From Dichetophora obliterata (lineage: Eukaryota > Arthropoda > Insecta > Diptera > Sciomyzidae), in the NCBI GenBank assembly GCA_963920525.1, contig OY986439.1:39994819-40058818 (forward strand): a DNA stretch of 64,000 nt, in the 5' to 3' direction. The notes below the pieces were generated by a model that did no database searches, was not told the origin of the DNA, and saw nothing but the letters and a program-made list of their open reading frames with translations. Position numbers and translations under genes: made by a program. Below, one piece after another: positions 10,008-21,014 of this stretch (within the stretch, counting starts at the first letter, position 1; every line of letters begins with the position of its first letter).

Positions 10008-12348
10008 TTTTATTTCAAAAATAAAATAACTCTAAAATGTGCTTATATTACGTTAAAGAAAATTAAACTTATGCTGCTGGCAATCAGTGATGGCTTGCTC
10101 ATAATCAATAAGTAATAAATTGTTTCCAAATAGTGGAAATATATAATTTATTATCAAATTAAACGCGGTTTTACAAAATGAATTGTAATACTTTCGGAAA
10201 TCAATTTGTGATAAAACTAAAAAGCAAAAGCCAGTCGTCAGAGAAGCCGATCGAGCGACTAGTTCGTGTATCGAGAATCGATACTGGAAGATTCGATAAA
10301 GTAGTAAGTAAATATATTACTTTCTTTAAACTTTAGGGTTGCGGCCTAAACAACGTCACTTTGACTGTGGGTTAAGCCATCTTAGTCCAGCTTAACTCAC
10401 AATACTTTTCTTAACCTGGAGGTCATACAGTGAAAGATTTTCATAATCTCCAAAAAGGATATAAAATTTAAACAACTTATCTAAGCGACCTGTTTTTTTT
10501 CAAGGCTGAATAATTACTTTTACTTACATTTCCAGGCGCGGGGAGTTGGGGAATTTTCCATTTTTTTTAAACGCCCAAATAAATCTAAAAAAAATTAAGA
10601 AAAAAATAATTCTTATACGAGCCTGTTACTTGGGCTTTATATTTAACTTTTGTAAATTGTTATGTGGTTTGGCTGACATTCGTGGCTCATACGTGTATTT
10701 TTATGTATGCGTTGCGTTAACGCAACGCTGATCTTTAACGATATACGTTTTTGTATAATTAGTATTGTATTATAGAAATTCTTGCTATTCATTATTGGCG
10801 CAACACGCTCGATTTTGCTTGTAGAAATTTGGTAACTCTTATTGGAAGAGTATGTTCAGTGTCATCGTTCCACTGAAAATTAAAAATGTAGAGGTCAGTT
10901 TATTCGAACTCAGTTGAATAAAAAAAAATTGCATGCATCGAATTTCTGCAAATTCGTATCGTGAAATACCAGCATTGCATATATGCAACGGTACTTACAG
11001 ACAATCCTCCAAAGATAATTAAAATTTATTTTAATATCATTTTCTAAGTTACATCAAACTAAATATTTTTGGAAAGTTTCATTATTCTAGCTCAACGGTG
11101 ACATGGGTTAGTCCATGATGGGTTAAGTGGAGTGTTTTTGTTATTTTGTCATATTCCAAACTTAGAGTGCATCGTAAAAAATTAAAATTTATTTACAAAA
11201 CTGGAAAGCATTGTTACTATTTGTGTGAAAAGTTGTGCAATTTTTTGTGGAATTAAAAAAAATTTACTGAATTGATAACGTTACTTTTTGTGGTTGATAG
11301 GAGTGGTTTTTGTCAAAGTAGTTTTATTTTCAAACTTGATCTAAAATTTTTAAAGAACAAGCCTTCTTTATAGTTAAATTTAACACTGATAAATGGATAA
11401 ATGCGTACATTAAATAAAATCTAACCTATAAAAAACAATTCTGAACATCTTATTAAATTTTTTAAAAATGTTTACCCTTTTAAAAATTTTTAAAAAAGCA
11501 ATTCACTAAGTCTAAGAATTTTGTGAAAAATTTAGGTTAAATTATTAAATTCTTGGATTTTTCATTTCTACGTGTTACTTTCTACTTTTTACTTTTTAGT
11601 TTTTCTTTAAAGAAAAAATTCTTAATTTCTTATTTGTAATTTTTTCTTTGAAATGGTTTGTACTATACAAAAAGAAATGCTAAAAATAGAATTTAAAACA
11701 CAACTAATGGGAAAGTTGTTTGTTCTCATAACTTGACCTTGCTTTTTATTAGCAGATATTGCAGACTTTTACCATAAACCAGATTTGCATATGAATGGTT
11801 TTTTATAACCAAGAAAGATTAATAAAAGTCTAGAAAAGAAAAACACAAAAGCTTTATTTGAGCTATTTTAAATATCAACACATTCGTAAAAATAAGAGAG
11901 CAAGGACCTATAAGTGGCTTGTCTGCACTTTCTATATTTATGTAGTTTGACAAATTTACCGAAGATGTCCCTTTGATAAGCTAATCAAATTTATTCATGA
12001 ATGCATGGATGTCCAGCACGTCGTTAACCTAAGTGGTAGATTTTACACATTTTAAAACTACCACCAAGTCTCAGCAACAGCGTAAAAGCATTACGATTTA
12101 ATGCCACTTGAGATGCTGAAAAACTCCGAACCCAAAAAATCCTTCGCAATTTATTCGTTTGTTTTGATTTTTCAGCACTTGACTATATGCTGCTTAAATG
12201 TAAAAATACAAAAACACAAAAAAATTATTATTGCTATGTATGAACAAGAATAACTGGCGAACGATTCGCTTAAATTATATTCAATATTTTTTATCAGGAC
12301 ATCGTTTTGAAAACAAAAACCATTTAAAATAATCTTGAAGAAGTTAAA
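10008..12348. other. Non-coding AT-rich stretch with short palindromes
   Basis: No gene is supported. A 17-nt hairpin lies at 10268-10284 (GTATCGA, 3-nt loop, TCGATAC). A perfect 20-bp palindrome lies at 10709-10728. A 14-bp palindrome TTGCATATATGCAA lies near 10977. Words of the type TTAACCC and TTAGTCCA occur near 10370 and 11100 in partly inverted order and may be ends of an eroded element that I could not define. Confidence 0.45.
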
Positions 12349-12531
12349 AAAAAAAATTATATTCTGAAATTCGTTCACATTTCGCCTAAGTGTACTTCTG
12401 GAAAGTGTGAATGTAATCACACAAAATTTTTTTTTATGAGGTCTGGTTGTTAAGTTATGGGCTTTAACAGAAATGAAAAATATGAAAAACGAATTTTTTT
12501 GAAGCACTTTTTCGAAAAAAAATAGTTAAAA
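12349..12531. repeat. Left arm of a 180-bp inverted repeat
   Basis: This arm is the reverse complement, with few differences, of 13556-13738. Shared words include CGAAATTCGTTCAC-type sequence, GTACTTCTGGAAAGTGT, TGAGGTCTGGTTGTTAAGTT and GCACTTTTTC. The arms are about 1.0 kb apart. They probably mark the ends of an unclassified palindromic element; no target duplication was found. Confidence 0.75.
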
Positions 12532-13021
12532 AAATATTAAACATAGTGATTTATATTGAAATTTAACGTTTCTTTTTTATTATGAAATCAAATTTGAAAC
12601 TTGAATTTTTTTCTCTTAGAAAAACGGAAGTTAAGATTTAAAATTAAAATTTTATTTATTTAGCCGGTTTTTATTTTTATTTTATTTTTAAAATATTTGT
12701 TGATGTATATAAATAACACAAAAAATTTTCAGAGTGGGATCTGCATTACCTTAAGAGATAAATGAATTTATGTTTATACGTGTCGCACTGATCGTAGTAC
12801 CAGACGCTTGCTTAGGTCGGTTGGTTTGCGTAAAAGCTTATTAAAACACTGCAATATTAATATGTGCTAACCTGTTTAAGCGTACTTAAGCTATAACAAT
12901 GATCTATGATAGGTGGTGACGATAAAAAATCTTAAGATAAAGTTTGCCGCACCAATCTTCGTTTAATTAATTTCTGATAAAATACATATCTTCTATTTCT
13001 CACTTATTGCAGTTTATATAA
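12532..13021. other. Non-coding interval between inverted arms
   Basis: AT-rich sequence with no supported feature. A pyrimidine-rich run ending in CAG (12991-13012) resembles a splice acceptor just before the ORF at 13022, but reading on from it in that frame meets TAA within three codons. Confidence 0.4.
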
Positions 13022-13342
13022 GTTGTATATTTATTTTGTTTTACGTACCTGTATGGAGGCGCGAGGAGCAACAACAATATAAACATTGACGAGGGAGAAT
13101 TTCACCGCGATCCAATAACACCCACGATCGGCCAACACATTTTCACCAACAATACCAGCGCATGCACAAAAGAACTCATCCGAGCCGCCCAGCAGTGGGG
13201 TCGCTTAAGCAAGCGACCCATCCGGACACCGCACAAAAGGGAATGCGTGAAATGCAAGCTTATTTCACCACCCAGACAGAGCTTGTGTTACGAGTGGAGC
13301 AAGAACAAAGGTGCACTCAAGCACGAGCTCAAATGCATTTAG
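13022..13342 (+). pseudogene. Unidentified GC-richer ORF with a zinc-ribbon-like Cys pattern
   Basis: This frame is open for 106 codons between TAA (13019-13021) and TAG (13340-13342), with no ATG near its start. It reads VYLFCFTYLYGGARS near the start and later LIRAAQQWGRLSKRPIRTPH, then CVKCKLISPPRQSLCYEW and NKGALKHELKC. The C-x2-C-x10-C-x2-W spacing looks like a zinc ribbon with the fourth Cys changed to Trp. Its base composition is clearly less AT-rich than the flanks. It lies between the two arms of the 12.3/13.7-kb inverted repeat, so it could be a transposon gene remnant or a captured exon. I do not recognise the family. Another frame (13162-13362) has an ATG but no sensible motif. 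Confidence 0.4.
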
Positions 13343-13555
13343 ACAAATTAATATTCTATTGAAATTGAGGAAAATAAATCAGGAATAATAAGGGGTTCAA
13401 TTTTAAAAGTAATTTAATCCTTTAATAATAATCCTTATAAAGATAAGAGATCATTTTATAATCTTAACAATTTTACAAAGAGAATTATCACTAGAACTAG
13501 TGGAATGGCGAGTGCAGAATCAAAACGGGACTGCAAAAAAATCCTCTGTTATTGA

Positions 13556-13738
13556 ATATCTATTTTTCCGAAAAAGTGCTTCAAAAAAATTGGTTTTTCA
13601 TATTTTTCAATTCTGTTAAAGCCCATAACTTAACAACCAGACCTCATAAAAAAAATTTTGTGTGATTACACTTTCCAGAAGTACACTTAGGCGGAATGTG
13701 AACGAATTTCAGAATATAATTTTTTTTTGTTGTCCGCT
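13556..13738. repeat. Right arm of a 180-bp inverted repeat
   Basis: Reverse-complement partner of 12349-12531. The outer boundary on this side is near the T-run at 13730-13738. Confidence 0.75.
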
Positions 13739-15594
13739 TCACATGAAATGCCATATAAACGAAAGTATCCAAAAAGCGTTGGCTCTTACGTTATGGCTCT
13801 AAAATTTTTGCTGTCAATAGTGGCTTATTACTAGTTTTGTTTCAACTTCAAAAATTTCTCGTCTTATTTAATATTCGTTAATTTCTTAACATAAGCAAGG
13901 AATTTCACAAACATGTATAATTAATTTAGTTGAATTATTTATAAAAAAGTTTTAAATTAACAAGGGTTCAAACATCAACAACCTGAGCTGACCCAGTGAA
14001 CACTACTCTATATAATAAAGTATATCCAAAGGTCAGAATATGAAATTAACAATGTTTTTCCAGTCATCAAAAACAAAATAATGAAATTCCTTGCTACCTG
14101 ACTTTAAAGCAATCACTCTAGCAAAAATACAATCAAGTCAGTGGCAACCCTTATCAGCAGCACAACCCAAATAATGTAAGTCAGCAAATTATTGCTGAAG
14201 GTGTAGATTTTCCAAAATTTATCTGCTACTTTAATCTTGACACGTTTGAGTGCACTTTACCAACATTCCTCTTTATCAATGGCAAAAAAAAAAACCAACA
14301 AAAAAAGCTCAAAATATAACAAAAGCAACTTAATGGCAGACGATGAGAGAACAACAATGCGATTGAAGTGGAAAAGGAGTCAAGAAAATGGCAACATGTG
14401 CCTTAATGCAGACAAACCTCCAAGAGTCGAGCATGGTGAAAAAAAATCTCAAGATGAAATTGAAACGGGTAACGAAATAAAAACCATTTGCTTATTTTCT
14501 TAGAAGCTAAGAAAAAAAAAACAAAAACAAAAAATCAATGAGCGAAAATATTTATCTGACACGGATTCGATTTCTATTTGCATTTGTTTACATTAGCAGC
14601 GACAGAAGTACAAAGGTGCTAGCTTGGAGTTGCTTAGCATAAAGTACTGCTAACAGGCAAGAAAGCAGCTTAAGTCGAGATAGAAGTAGTAGTCAGCAGA
14701 GTAATATCAGCAGGTTAAGCTGCTGCCAGGAGTAAGCAAGCGAGTAAGAAGCTTAGCGTGAAATGAATGAAGTCTGAGTCGACAACAGGAAGTAGCAGCA
14801 TTTTTTATTTTGCAAATGTTTTAGCTTGCTGCAAGAGCTTAACGATATACGACGAATGTGTTAACTTGCTAACAACGTTGCCAATGCTATAAATGTGTTG
14901 CTACTTAAATACGGTGATTTTTTGTTCCAACCTTCTTGGTTCAGATGATTTTTATAACCCCACGCGTACTGCGTAAGGGGTATATTAACTTTGTCACTCC
15001 CTTGTTACTTGAAATCCAGGAGTCGTGGCAGGTTAAGAAAAGTGTGTATAATCTTTTATATATAGCTTGAGCCTATTTAGTATGGTCATCTGTGATCACG
15101 ATTAAGACCTAAATTTTTGTGCTATCGGAATGAAATATGATATATCTTTATTAATTATAAAGAGTATAAAATACTCGTACAATAAGTTTCCATACAATAA
15201 AGATAGATCAACATAAAAAATGAGCCTTATCAGATAAAACTACTTATTTGTTGTTTATTACAAGTTGTTATTTTCTTGATTCTTACTGCATTAAAAAGAC
15301 TCGGTTTTATATGTGAACATTATTTTTAAAATAAATTAAATTTAAAATTGAAATTAAAATAGAAACCTCCCATACAACGTGACCTTAGAAAAATGGTTTT
15401 AGCTCTCAAAATACCACAAAAATAAAGGAATAACTTCAAATTTTTCAGATAAGCTTTGACCATTGACATGAACACCGAATTTTAAAATTTACACAATTGA
15501 ATAAAAAGCACGCCTAGCTTTAATTTAATTTTATTTAAAATGACTTTATGACTTTATATATAATTTGAGAAAATTTCACAAAAATTCAAAAAAT
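13739..15594. other. Non-coding stretch with a hairpin and GGGTATATTAA motif
   Basis: No gene is supported. Bases 14590-14830 are unusually rich in AGCAG/GTAG words. At 14956-14981 there is a hairpin with CCCC/GGGG and ACGC/GCGT stems around GTACT, followed directly by GGGGTATATTAACTTTGTCA. From memory, that motif is common at the ends of short dipteran interspersed repeats. Confidence 0.4.
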
Positions 15595-15821
15595 GACTTC
15601 AAGTTCAGCATACAAGTTTTATTTTTTTTTTATGTAAGCTAACACGAAATTTGGCAATATCAATATTTATTAAGATAACAATTTACAAAGTGACTTAATA
15701 AAAACTCTTTACTCTTAAAATTATACAAAAAGTCACAAAAATTACTTAAAGCTTAGTTTAAAATTTTTTATGCTGCACTCTAAAAACTGATTGAAAAATC
15801 GCTACAATAAATGTTGTGACG
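15595..15821. repeat. Left arm of the outer inverted repeat around a LINE compound
   Basis: About 227 bp, matching the reverse complement of 18087-18325. Shared landmarks are AAAACTGATTGAAAAATC, CACAAAAATTACTTAA, ATGCTGCACTCTAAAAA and TATGTAAGCTAA. The arms differ by small indels and substitutions, so they are not recent. They enclose the whole LINE compound. Confidence 0.75.
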
Positions 15822-15879
15822 TTTTGTATGTAAAATGAAAAAGGTGTAGTTACAGAAAAAGCAATATCTCTGTTAATAC

Positions 15880-16657
15880 TTTATTACATGCAATAACAAT
15901 AGAGTTCACCTACTACAGCTTTTTCGCACTTTCTCCGCATTAGATCATCTTAAGAACCAGCCCAAATAACATTAAAATATCTCAATGATATCGATAAGAG
16001 CGATCCAAAACAATCTAAAGTGAGAAAATATGGGTTGGGCTCAGGGACTACACAATACATAACAACTAACCATGCGTTTACATAGATCTAATCATACATT
16101 AGTTTTCAATCTACTTTAGAGTTGACCTTTCGATAAGTTAACATCAAAAAAGCTACAGTTGTTAACAAAGGTACTCATGCGATGTAAAGGAGCAGTAGCC
16201 ATATAATTTGTTCTACTAAAAGGTAAGTAAATTAAATTGTTAGCATTTCTACTGCTTCTACGGTTAGTGTTAAAATTTTTAAGAGTTAGGAGTTCTGGTG
16301 AATTGAATACAACAGTTATGAGTTGGTGTAAATAGACGATATCTGCAGACTTCCTTCTCTCATTCAAAGATTGCATTTTTAATAGTTTTAAACGATTCTC
16401 ATAAGGAGGAAGGTTTAAAGTGTCAGTTGCACTTAAGCCTTTTAGAGCAAACCGAACAAAACGTATTTGGATTCTCTCCAAACTTGACTTGCATACTCTA
16501 AGTGAGGTCGCACAATTGCATAATACAGCGTTGTAGTTGTGATCATACTATTAAATTTTTAAATTTTTTGGTCCAGCGTTTCATAAACTCGAGCATAGAA
16601 GATGCTTTTTTACAAATGTAATCAATATGAACTTTAAACGATAGCTTAGAATCCATG
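15880..16657 (-). pseudogene. LINE 3' part, minus-strand copy (RT C-terminus and 3' UTR)
   Basis: Read from 16657 downwards, the frame gives DSKLSFKVHIDYICKKASSM, a frameshift and stop, then LYYAIVRPHLEYASQVW, and ERIQIRFVRFALKGLSATDT, LNLPPYENRLKLLKMQSLNE and LPFSRTNYMATAPLHRMSTF. This is the conserved C-terminal domain of dipteran non-LTR retrotransposon ORF2 (the LPPYExR and FxRTNY motifs), ending near 16116. A 3' UTR with an AATAAA-type signal ends near 15880. The upstream part of the same element continues at 17546-17800 on the same strand, so this copy has been split. Confidence 0.8.
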
Positions 16658-17545
16658 CAACTGACACTTTAAACCTTCCTCCTTATGAGGATCGTTTAAA
16701 ACGATTAAAAATGCAATCTTTGAATGAGAGAAGGAAGTCTGCAGATATCGTCTATTTACACCAACTCATAACTGGTGTATTCGATTCACCAGAACTCCTA
16801 ACTCTTATAAATTTTAACACTAACCGTAGAAGCAGTAGAAATGCTAACAATTTAATTTACTTACCTTTTAGTAGAACAAATTATATGGCTACTGCTCCTT
16901 TACATCGCATGAGTACCTTTGTTAACAACTGTAGCTTTTTTGATGTTCACTTATCGAAAGGTCAACTCAAAAGTAGATTGAAAACTAATGTATGATTAGA
17001 TCTATGTAAACGCATGGTTAGTTGTTATGTCTTGTGTTGTCCCTGAGCCCAACCCATATTATGGTGGGTAAATTTTTCTCACTTTGGATTGTTTTGGACC
17101 ACTCTTGTCAGTATCATTAGGGCTATTCACGGTTTGAGCGTACTTTTAACAAATCATATTTATAGCATTTGTTATTGTTCAAACTGTGAGCACCTCGCCA
17201 TGTGACTGTCGTATAAAAAGATTGTGCAACCCTGTGATGTATGTGATTATGCGGCTGTAGACAGAGCATAAAAATACGAGGTACAAAGAGCACGTCCAAG
17301 GGCTGCTTTTATTTACGCGTGCCTGCGTATTTGCATTTGTATGCAAAACAACAACGAAGCAAAATACGTTTTCGTAAATTGGCGAACAAATAGCAGATCG
17401 AACAAATGGCAGACCAGCGTATTCGAACTGTGAATGGCCTTATTGAGATGTTTTAGTGATATTTGGGCTGGTTCTTAAGATGATCTAATGCGGAGAAAGT
17501 GCGAAAAAGCTGTAGTAGCTGAACTCTATTGTTATTGCATGTTAG
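16658..17545 (+). pseudogene. LINE 3' part, inverted second copy
   Basis: Starting at 16658 the plus strand repeats the same C-terminus: ATDTLNLPPYEDRLKRLKMQ, then LITGVFDSPELLTL and LPFSRTNYMATAPLHRMSTF to a stop after KSRLKTNV near 16995. It continues with the same 3' UTR to about 17545. It is head-to-head with the minus-strand copy and starts 55 codons or more further into the domain. A 323-bp MITE (17119-17441) interrupts its UTR. The copy contains the family sequence without the C-terminal stops seen elsewhere, but it is only a fragment. Confidence 0.8.
17119..17441. mobile_element. 323-bp MITE with ATT target duplication, inserted in a LINE UTR
   Basis: The ends are AGGGCTATTCACGG and, in reverse complement, AAGGCCATTCACAG. 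ATT flanks both sides (17116-17118, 17442-17444). The unfilled site can be read in the inverted LINE copy (near 15985), where ATCATTGAG occurs once, so the boundaries and the 3-bp duplication are supported by an internal control. No coding content is seen. The element at 28114-28541 has related ends and the same target. Confidence 0.85.
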
Positions 17546-17800
17546 ATTATGCATATACCAAGATCTTTGGCAGCATCTACACGACTTAATGCAGTATCTT
17601 TTATCTTATAATCAAAAATTAAATTATTCCTTTATCGTGAAAAGGTCATAGTTTGGCATTTATCTGGATTTAGAAACATATTGTTTTTACAACACCAAAT
17701 TTCAAAGGATTTCAAATCAGACTGGAGCAGATCTGAATTGTCTTTAGCATATATTGTTCTGTATATATTTTCATGTCATCTGTATTGATAAGTAGATGAG
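17546..17800 (-). pseudogene. LINE reverse transcriptase middle part
   Basis: From 17800 downwards: NTDDMKIYTEQ (RT motif C region, ADD degraded), then after a frame change DNSDLLQSDLKSFEIWCCKN, MFLNPDKCQTMTFSR, a stop, and NNLIFDYKIKDTALSRVDAA followed by KDLGIC. In intact relatives the next residues are the DSKLSF motif. Here that motif begins at 16657, so the intervening 0.9 kb (16658-17545) is an extra inverted segment within the element. Confidence 0.75.
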
Positions 17801-17947
17801 AAAATACTTCAGAATATTAATATTTTTACTGATTCTGAATGGTAAAAAACAGATAAATTTTTTGGTTTACCGTTTATTAGGCTCCGAGAGGTAGAACTGG
17901 TCAAAAATGGCAAGTTATTCATAAAAATTCAAAAAATCAATTTATTT

Positions 17948-18072
17948 TTTTACACAATTTAAAAAACAATTTCTTTTTTGAAAAAATAATCCTAATTCTA
18001 TACAATAAAAACAGTTATGAAGATATCTTGCTTGGCTTCTGCGGTATGAGTTTTCAAAAATCATCAGTAAGC
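17948..18072. repeat. Direct repeat copy 1 of a 125-bp unit
   Basis: This unit recurs at 18325-18450 with substitutions. Shared words are TTTTTTACACAATTTAA, ATTCTATACAATAAAAA and GAAGATATCTTG, ending in TTTTCAAAAATYATC. The right inverted arm (18087-18325) lies between the two copies, giving a unit-arm-unit arrangement. Confidence 0.75.
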
Positions 18073-18086
18073 AAAAAATTTCACAA

Positions 18087-18325
18087 CATTTATTGTAGTG
18101 ATTTTTCAATCAGTTTTTAGAGTGCAGCATAAAAAATTTTATATCAAAAATCAAAGTTTATGTACTAAGGTTTAAGTAATTTTTGTGACTTTTTGTATAA
18201 TTTTAAGAGTAAAGAGTTTTTATAAAGTCGCTTTGAAAATTGCAATATTAATAAATATTTATATAGCCAAATTTCGTATTAGCTTACATAAAAAAAAACT
18301 TATATGCTGAATTTGAAGTAATTTT
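18087..18325. repeat. Right arm of the outer inverted repeat
   Basis: Reverse-complement partner of 15595-15821, with similar length and scattered differences. It lies between the two direct-repeat units. Confidence 0.75.
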
Positions 18326-18450
18326 TTACACAATTTAAGAAACAATTTTTTTTTTAAAAAATTATCTTTATTCTATACAATAAAAAAACAATTAAGAAGA
18401 TATCTTGTTTGAGTTCTGAGGTATAAATTTTCAAAAATTATCATTAAGTA
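18325..18450. repeat. Direct repeat copy 2 of a 125-bp unit
   Basis: Second copy of the unit at 17948-18072, about 377 bp downstream. Confidence 0.75.
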
Positions 18451-18612
18451 GAAAAAGAGTAAATTTTCGTACTTTGTTTGTGTTACCACAACAACAACAA
18501 TGGGAATTTATAAAAAATACCTTTCAAAATATATAATTTTTTTCCATAACGTTGTCATAAAAAAAACTGTAATTTTGGCGTGAAATGAGTCTGCTTTTCA
18601 CGCTGCGATCCC

Positions 18613-19041
18613 GAACAGAACCAAAGCGGGTGTCGGTTGTCGGATTCGCCATGCAACAAAAAACGTGTAAATATATGCAGCCGCAAAAATTATGCCGCCG
18701 TAAAAATGCGCGACGGGAAAACGCCAGAATAGAATCTCTTCTAATTTTTCTCTGACGGGTGGCGGATCTTTCTCTAAGTAACTCAAATATTGCCATATTT
18801 TTGCTAAGGATTGGGTATGTTCAGTGTTCTTTTCTTAGTTTTTACTATGATCTGACATTCTGTTTTTGTGTCTGTGTTGCATTCATGTGAATTTAAAGCA
18901 AAATATAAAATAATTTGTATCATTCCCAAAATGAAATGCAACCGTGATCCGACAACAGCCACCGCTCCAATTCTGGACGTATTCTCAGCGGATTTCGCCG
19001 AGAGAGTCCCGCCACCCGACATCCGCTTTGGTGCTGTTCAG
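18613..19041. repeat. GC-richer inverted repeat, possible MITE
   Basis: GAACAGAACCAAAGCGGGTG at 18613 has an inverted counterpart ending near 19041, about 24 bp with 3 mismatches. GGGTGGCGG-type words occur on both strands between (18755, 19010). Composition is visibly richer in GC than the flanks. No clear target duplication was found, and the open frames inside it look like by-products. Confidence 0.5.
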
Positions 19042-19190
19042 GCTCTATTTCAGCGTTTTGTCGCTCAGAGAGCCCTAAAATATGTACATTTTCTCTATTT
19101 TTCAGTTCATTTCAGTATGTTGTCGCTCTGTAAATCCTAAAAACGCTTCAGCAGCGATATTTTACGCTTTAGGAGCGGGTGCTACGCTCA

Positions 19191-21014
19191 GTGTTGCCAG
19201 ATTTTGGGAGATATAAGTCCTTTTTCGTTCTTCATTTTAATAAGTTTTTCCCATTTTGTCCTTAACATTTTCCAGTTTTGTCACCTTTTCTAAAGTTCAG
19301 TGTTTTATTTTAAATAAAAACCATAGCATGTTGAAAGTTTTTAAAAACCAAAACAATACAAACCATAACAATACAAACCTTACTAATATCATTAAAAATA
19401 TGCCTTAAAAAATATTGTTTACGCCTACAGCATAAATTGAACTACTAATTGAAACTGGATTTTATATATATCAACTTTGAATTTTACTCTTTTTTATCGA
19501 ACTATGTATTGAATTATAATTATCATAACTTATCGATTATTGAATTGTACTTCGAGCTTAATGAATTATTTTATACTAAACATTGCCTTCGGCAAGGTAC
19601 TAAAAATTTCCCTCTAAGCTCAATGTAAAAGTAAGACTCACTAATAAATCTCTTGCCTAAGGGTAAGCACTTGTACACACATTAACCGCTCTGTTAATTT
19701 TTATTTTTCGGTACAAACTTAATTCCTTGGCATTACCTGGACTTAGAATACCTCAACATTACCCGGAGTCAGTAATTTAGCCTGATACCCCCAACGAATT
19801 CTACAAATATATCACATTTATTACTTGTTCATGTTACTTGAGTCTAACTGCAAACACTTTCTTTTGATTTTTAATCCTTTGCAGTTTTAATTTTTCATAT
19901 TTATTTCGGTGTGTAAAATAATATTTTCGGTACAGTTGTCTAACGGCTTTCTAATATTAGTTTTATTCAAATTTGTGGCTGAAAAAGCTCCTTCAGGACA
20001 TGCACAGCTATGCGGAAGAAAAAAAAAATTAACGATATATTTTATTTTTAATTTTTGGGAACATATCACTTTTATCTGCAAATTTTATATTAAACCGTAA
20101 CTACTAATATTTTTTTACTTTTTGTATAACAGAAACCAAAATTTATTCTTGAAAAGCAATATTGCAAGGGTTTTTTCCTGACCTTTTCATATATAAGATT
20201 ACGATTTTTTTTTAATTTTCAGAGTCTCAAATACACAGACTTTTTAAGCAAAATATCTTGTTGGTATTCTTTTCTCGAAAGCCTTATGTTTCCTCTTTCA
20301 GATCCCGTTTAAGATTTGAAAATTGGTATTTTAGAAATACAATTTTTTTTGTTAAATGACGGTTTGACCGTTTTTCAGTACTTTTAGCTATTTAAATCGA
20401 TTTTACACCAAGTCAACTTTAATAAAATTAAATTTGCTCTTTACCACTCTCCTTGGTGTAAACAATAAAAAAAAAATGATGCACTTAAGAGTCAGCGTAC
20501 TGCTTTCAGAACGATTTTACGAAGAAAAAAACCGTGCGGTAAATATTTACCCCGGTTTGTAGTTTACTGGTAATAAAAATGGGTTTGTTGTTCTAAGCTT
20601 AAAACATGATGCCAAGAAATGTTGTACATCTTGTGTTAGTAAATTCAATAAATCAATATTTCTTTGTGACATAAATTCCAAGTCGATATATAATTATATT
20701 TTTTAAAATAAATAGGAACTCAACGGAATTAATGAAGGCTACATTTTGTTTTTCAAAACGATAGGATCCACAAATGCGAAAAGTCTAAATGTTTCGCCTT
20801 CGTCCGGTAAATGAAAAAAACAGGCTTATTCAAATAGTAATAAAATTAAATTAAAAATCAAGATGATTCAGATAATTTCAAAATATTTTTAAATATAAGA
20901 TGTCAAAAAATTCATAGCATAATTTGTTAATTTCGTGACAAAATTACTCTTTTTCAACCTAATTTTCCGTTTTTAAAAGTGGTATTCCCGTTTTCCCTTT
21001 CCCAGCAGCACTGG
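19191..21014. mobile_element. Possible hAT-like element (weak)
   Basis: CAGTGTTGCCAG at 19191 and, in reverse complement, CAGTGCTGCTGG at 21014 resemble hAT ends. The 8-bp flanks GCTACGCT and GTAACGCG match at only 5 of 8 positions. The 1.8-kb interior has no transposase that I can recognise. Both ends may also belong to unrelated repeats. Confidence 0.25.

Noticed and set aside
8936..10378. TGACTGTGGGT at 8936-8950 and 10366-10376 as Tc1 terminal repeats
   Set aside because: The left match belongs to a better-supported piggyBac terminus at TTAA 8970-8973, and the right match lacks further similarity.
14237..14503. 88-codon Lys-rich frame
   Set aside because: Low complexity, no recognisable motif, composition like its flanks.
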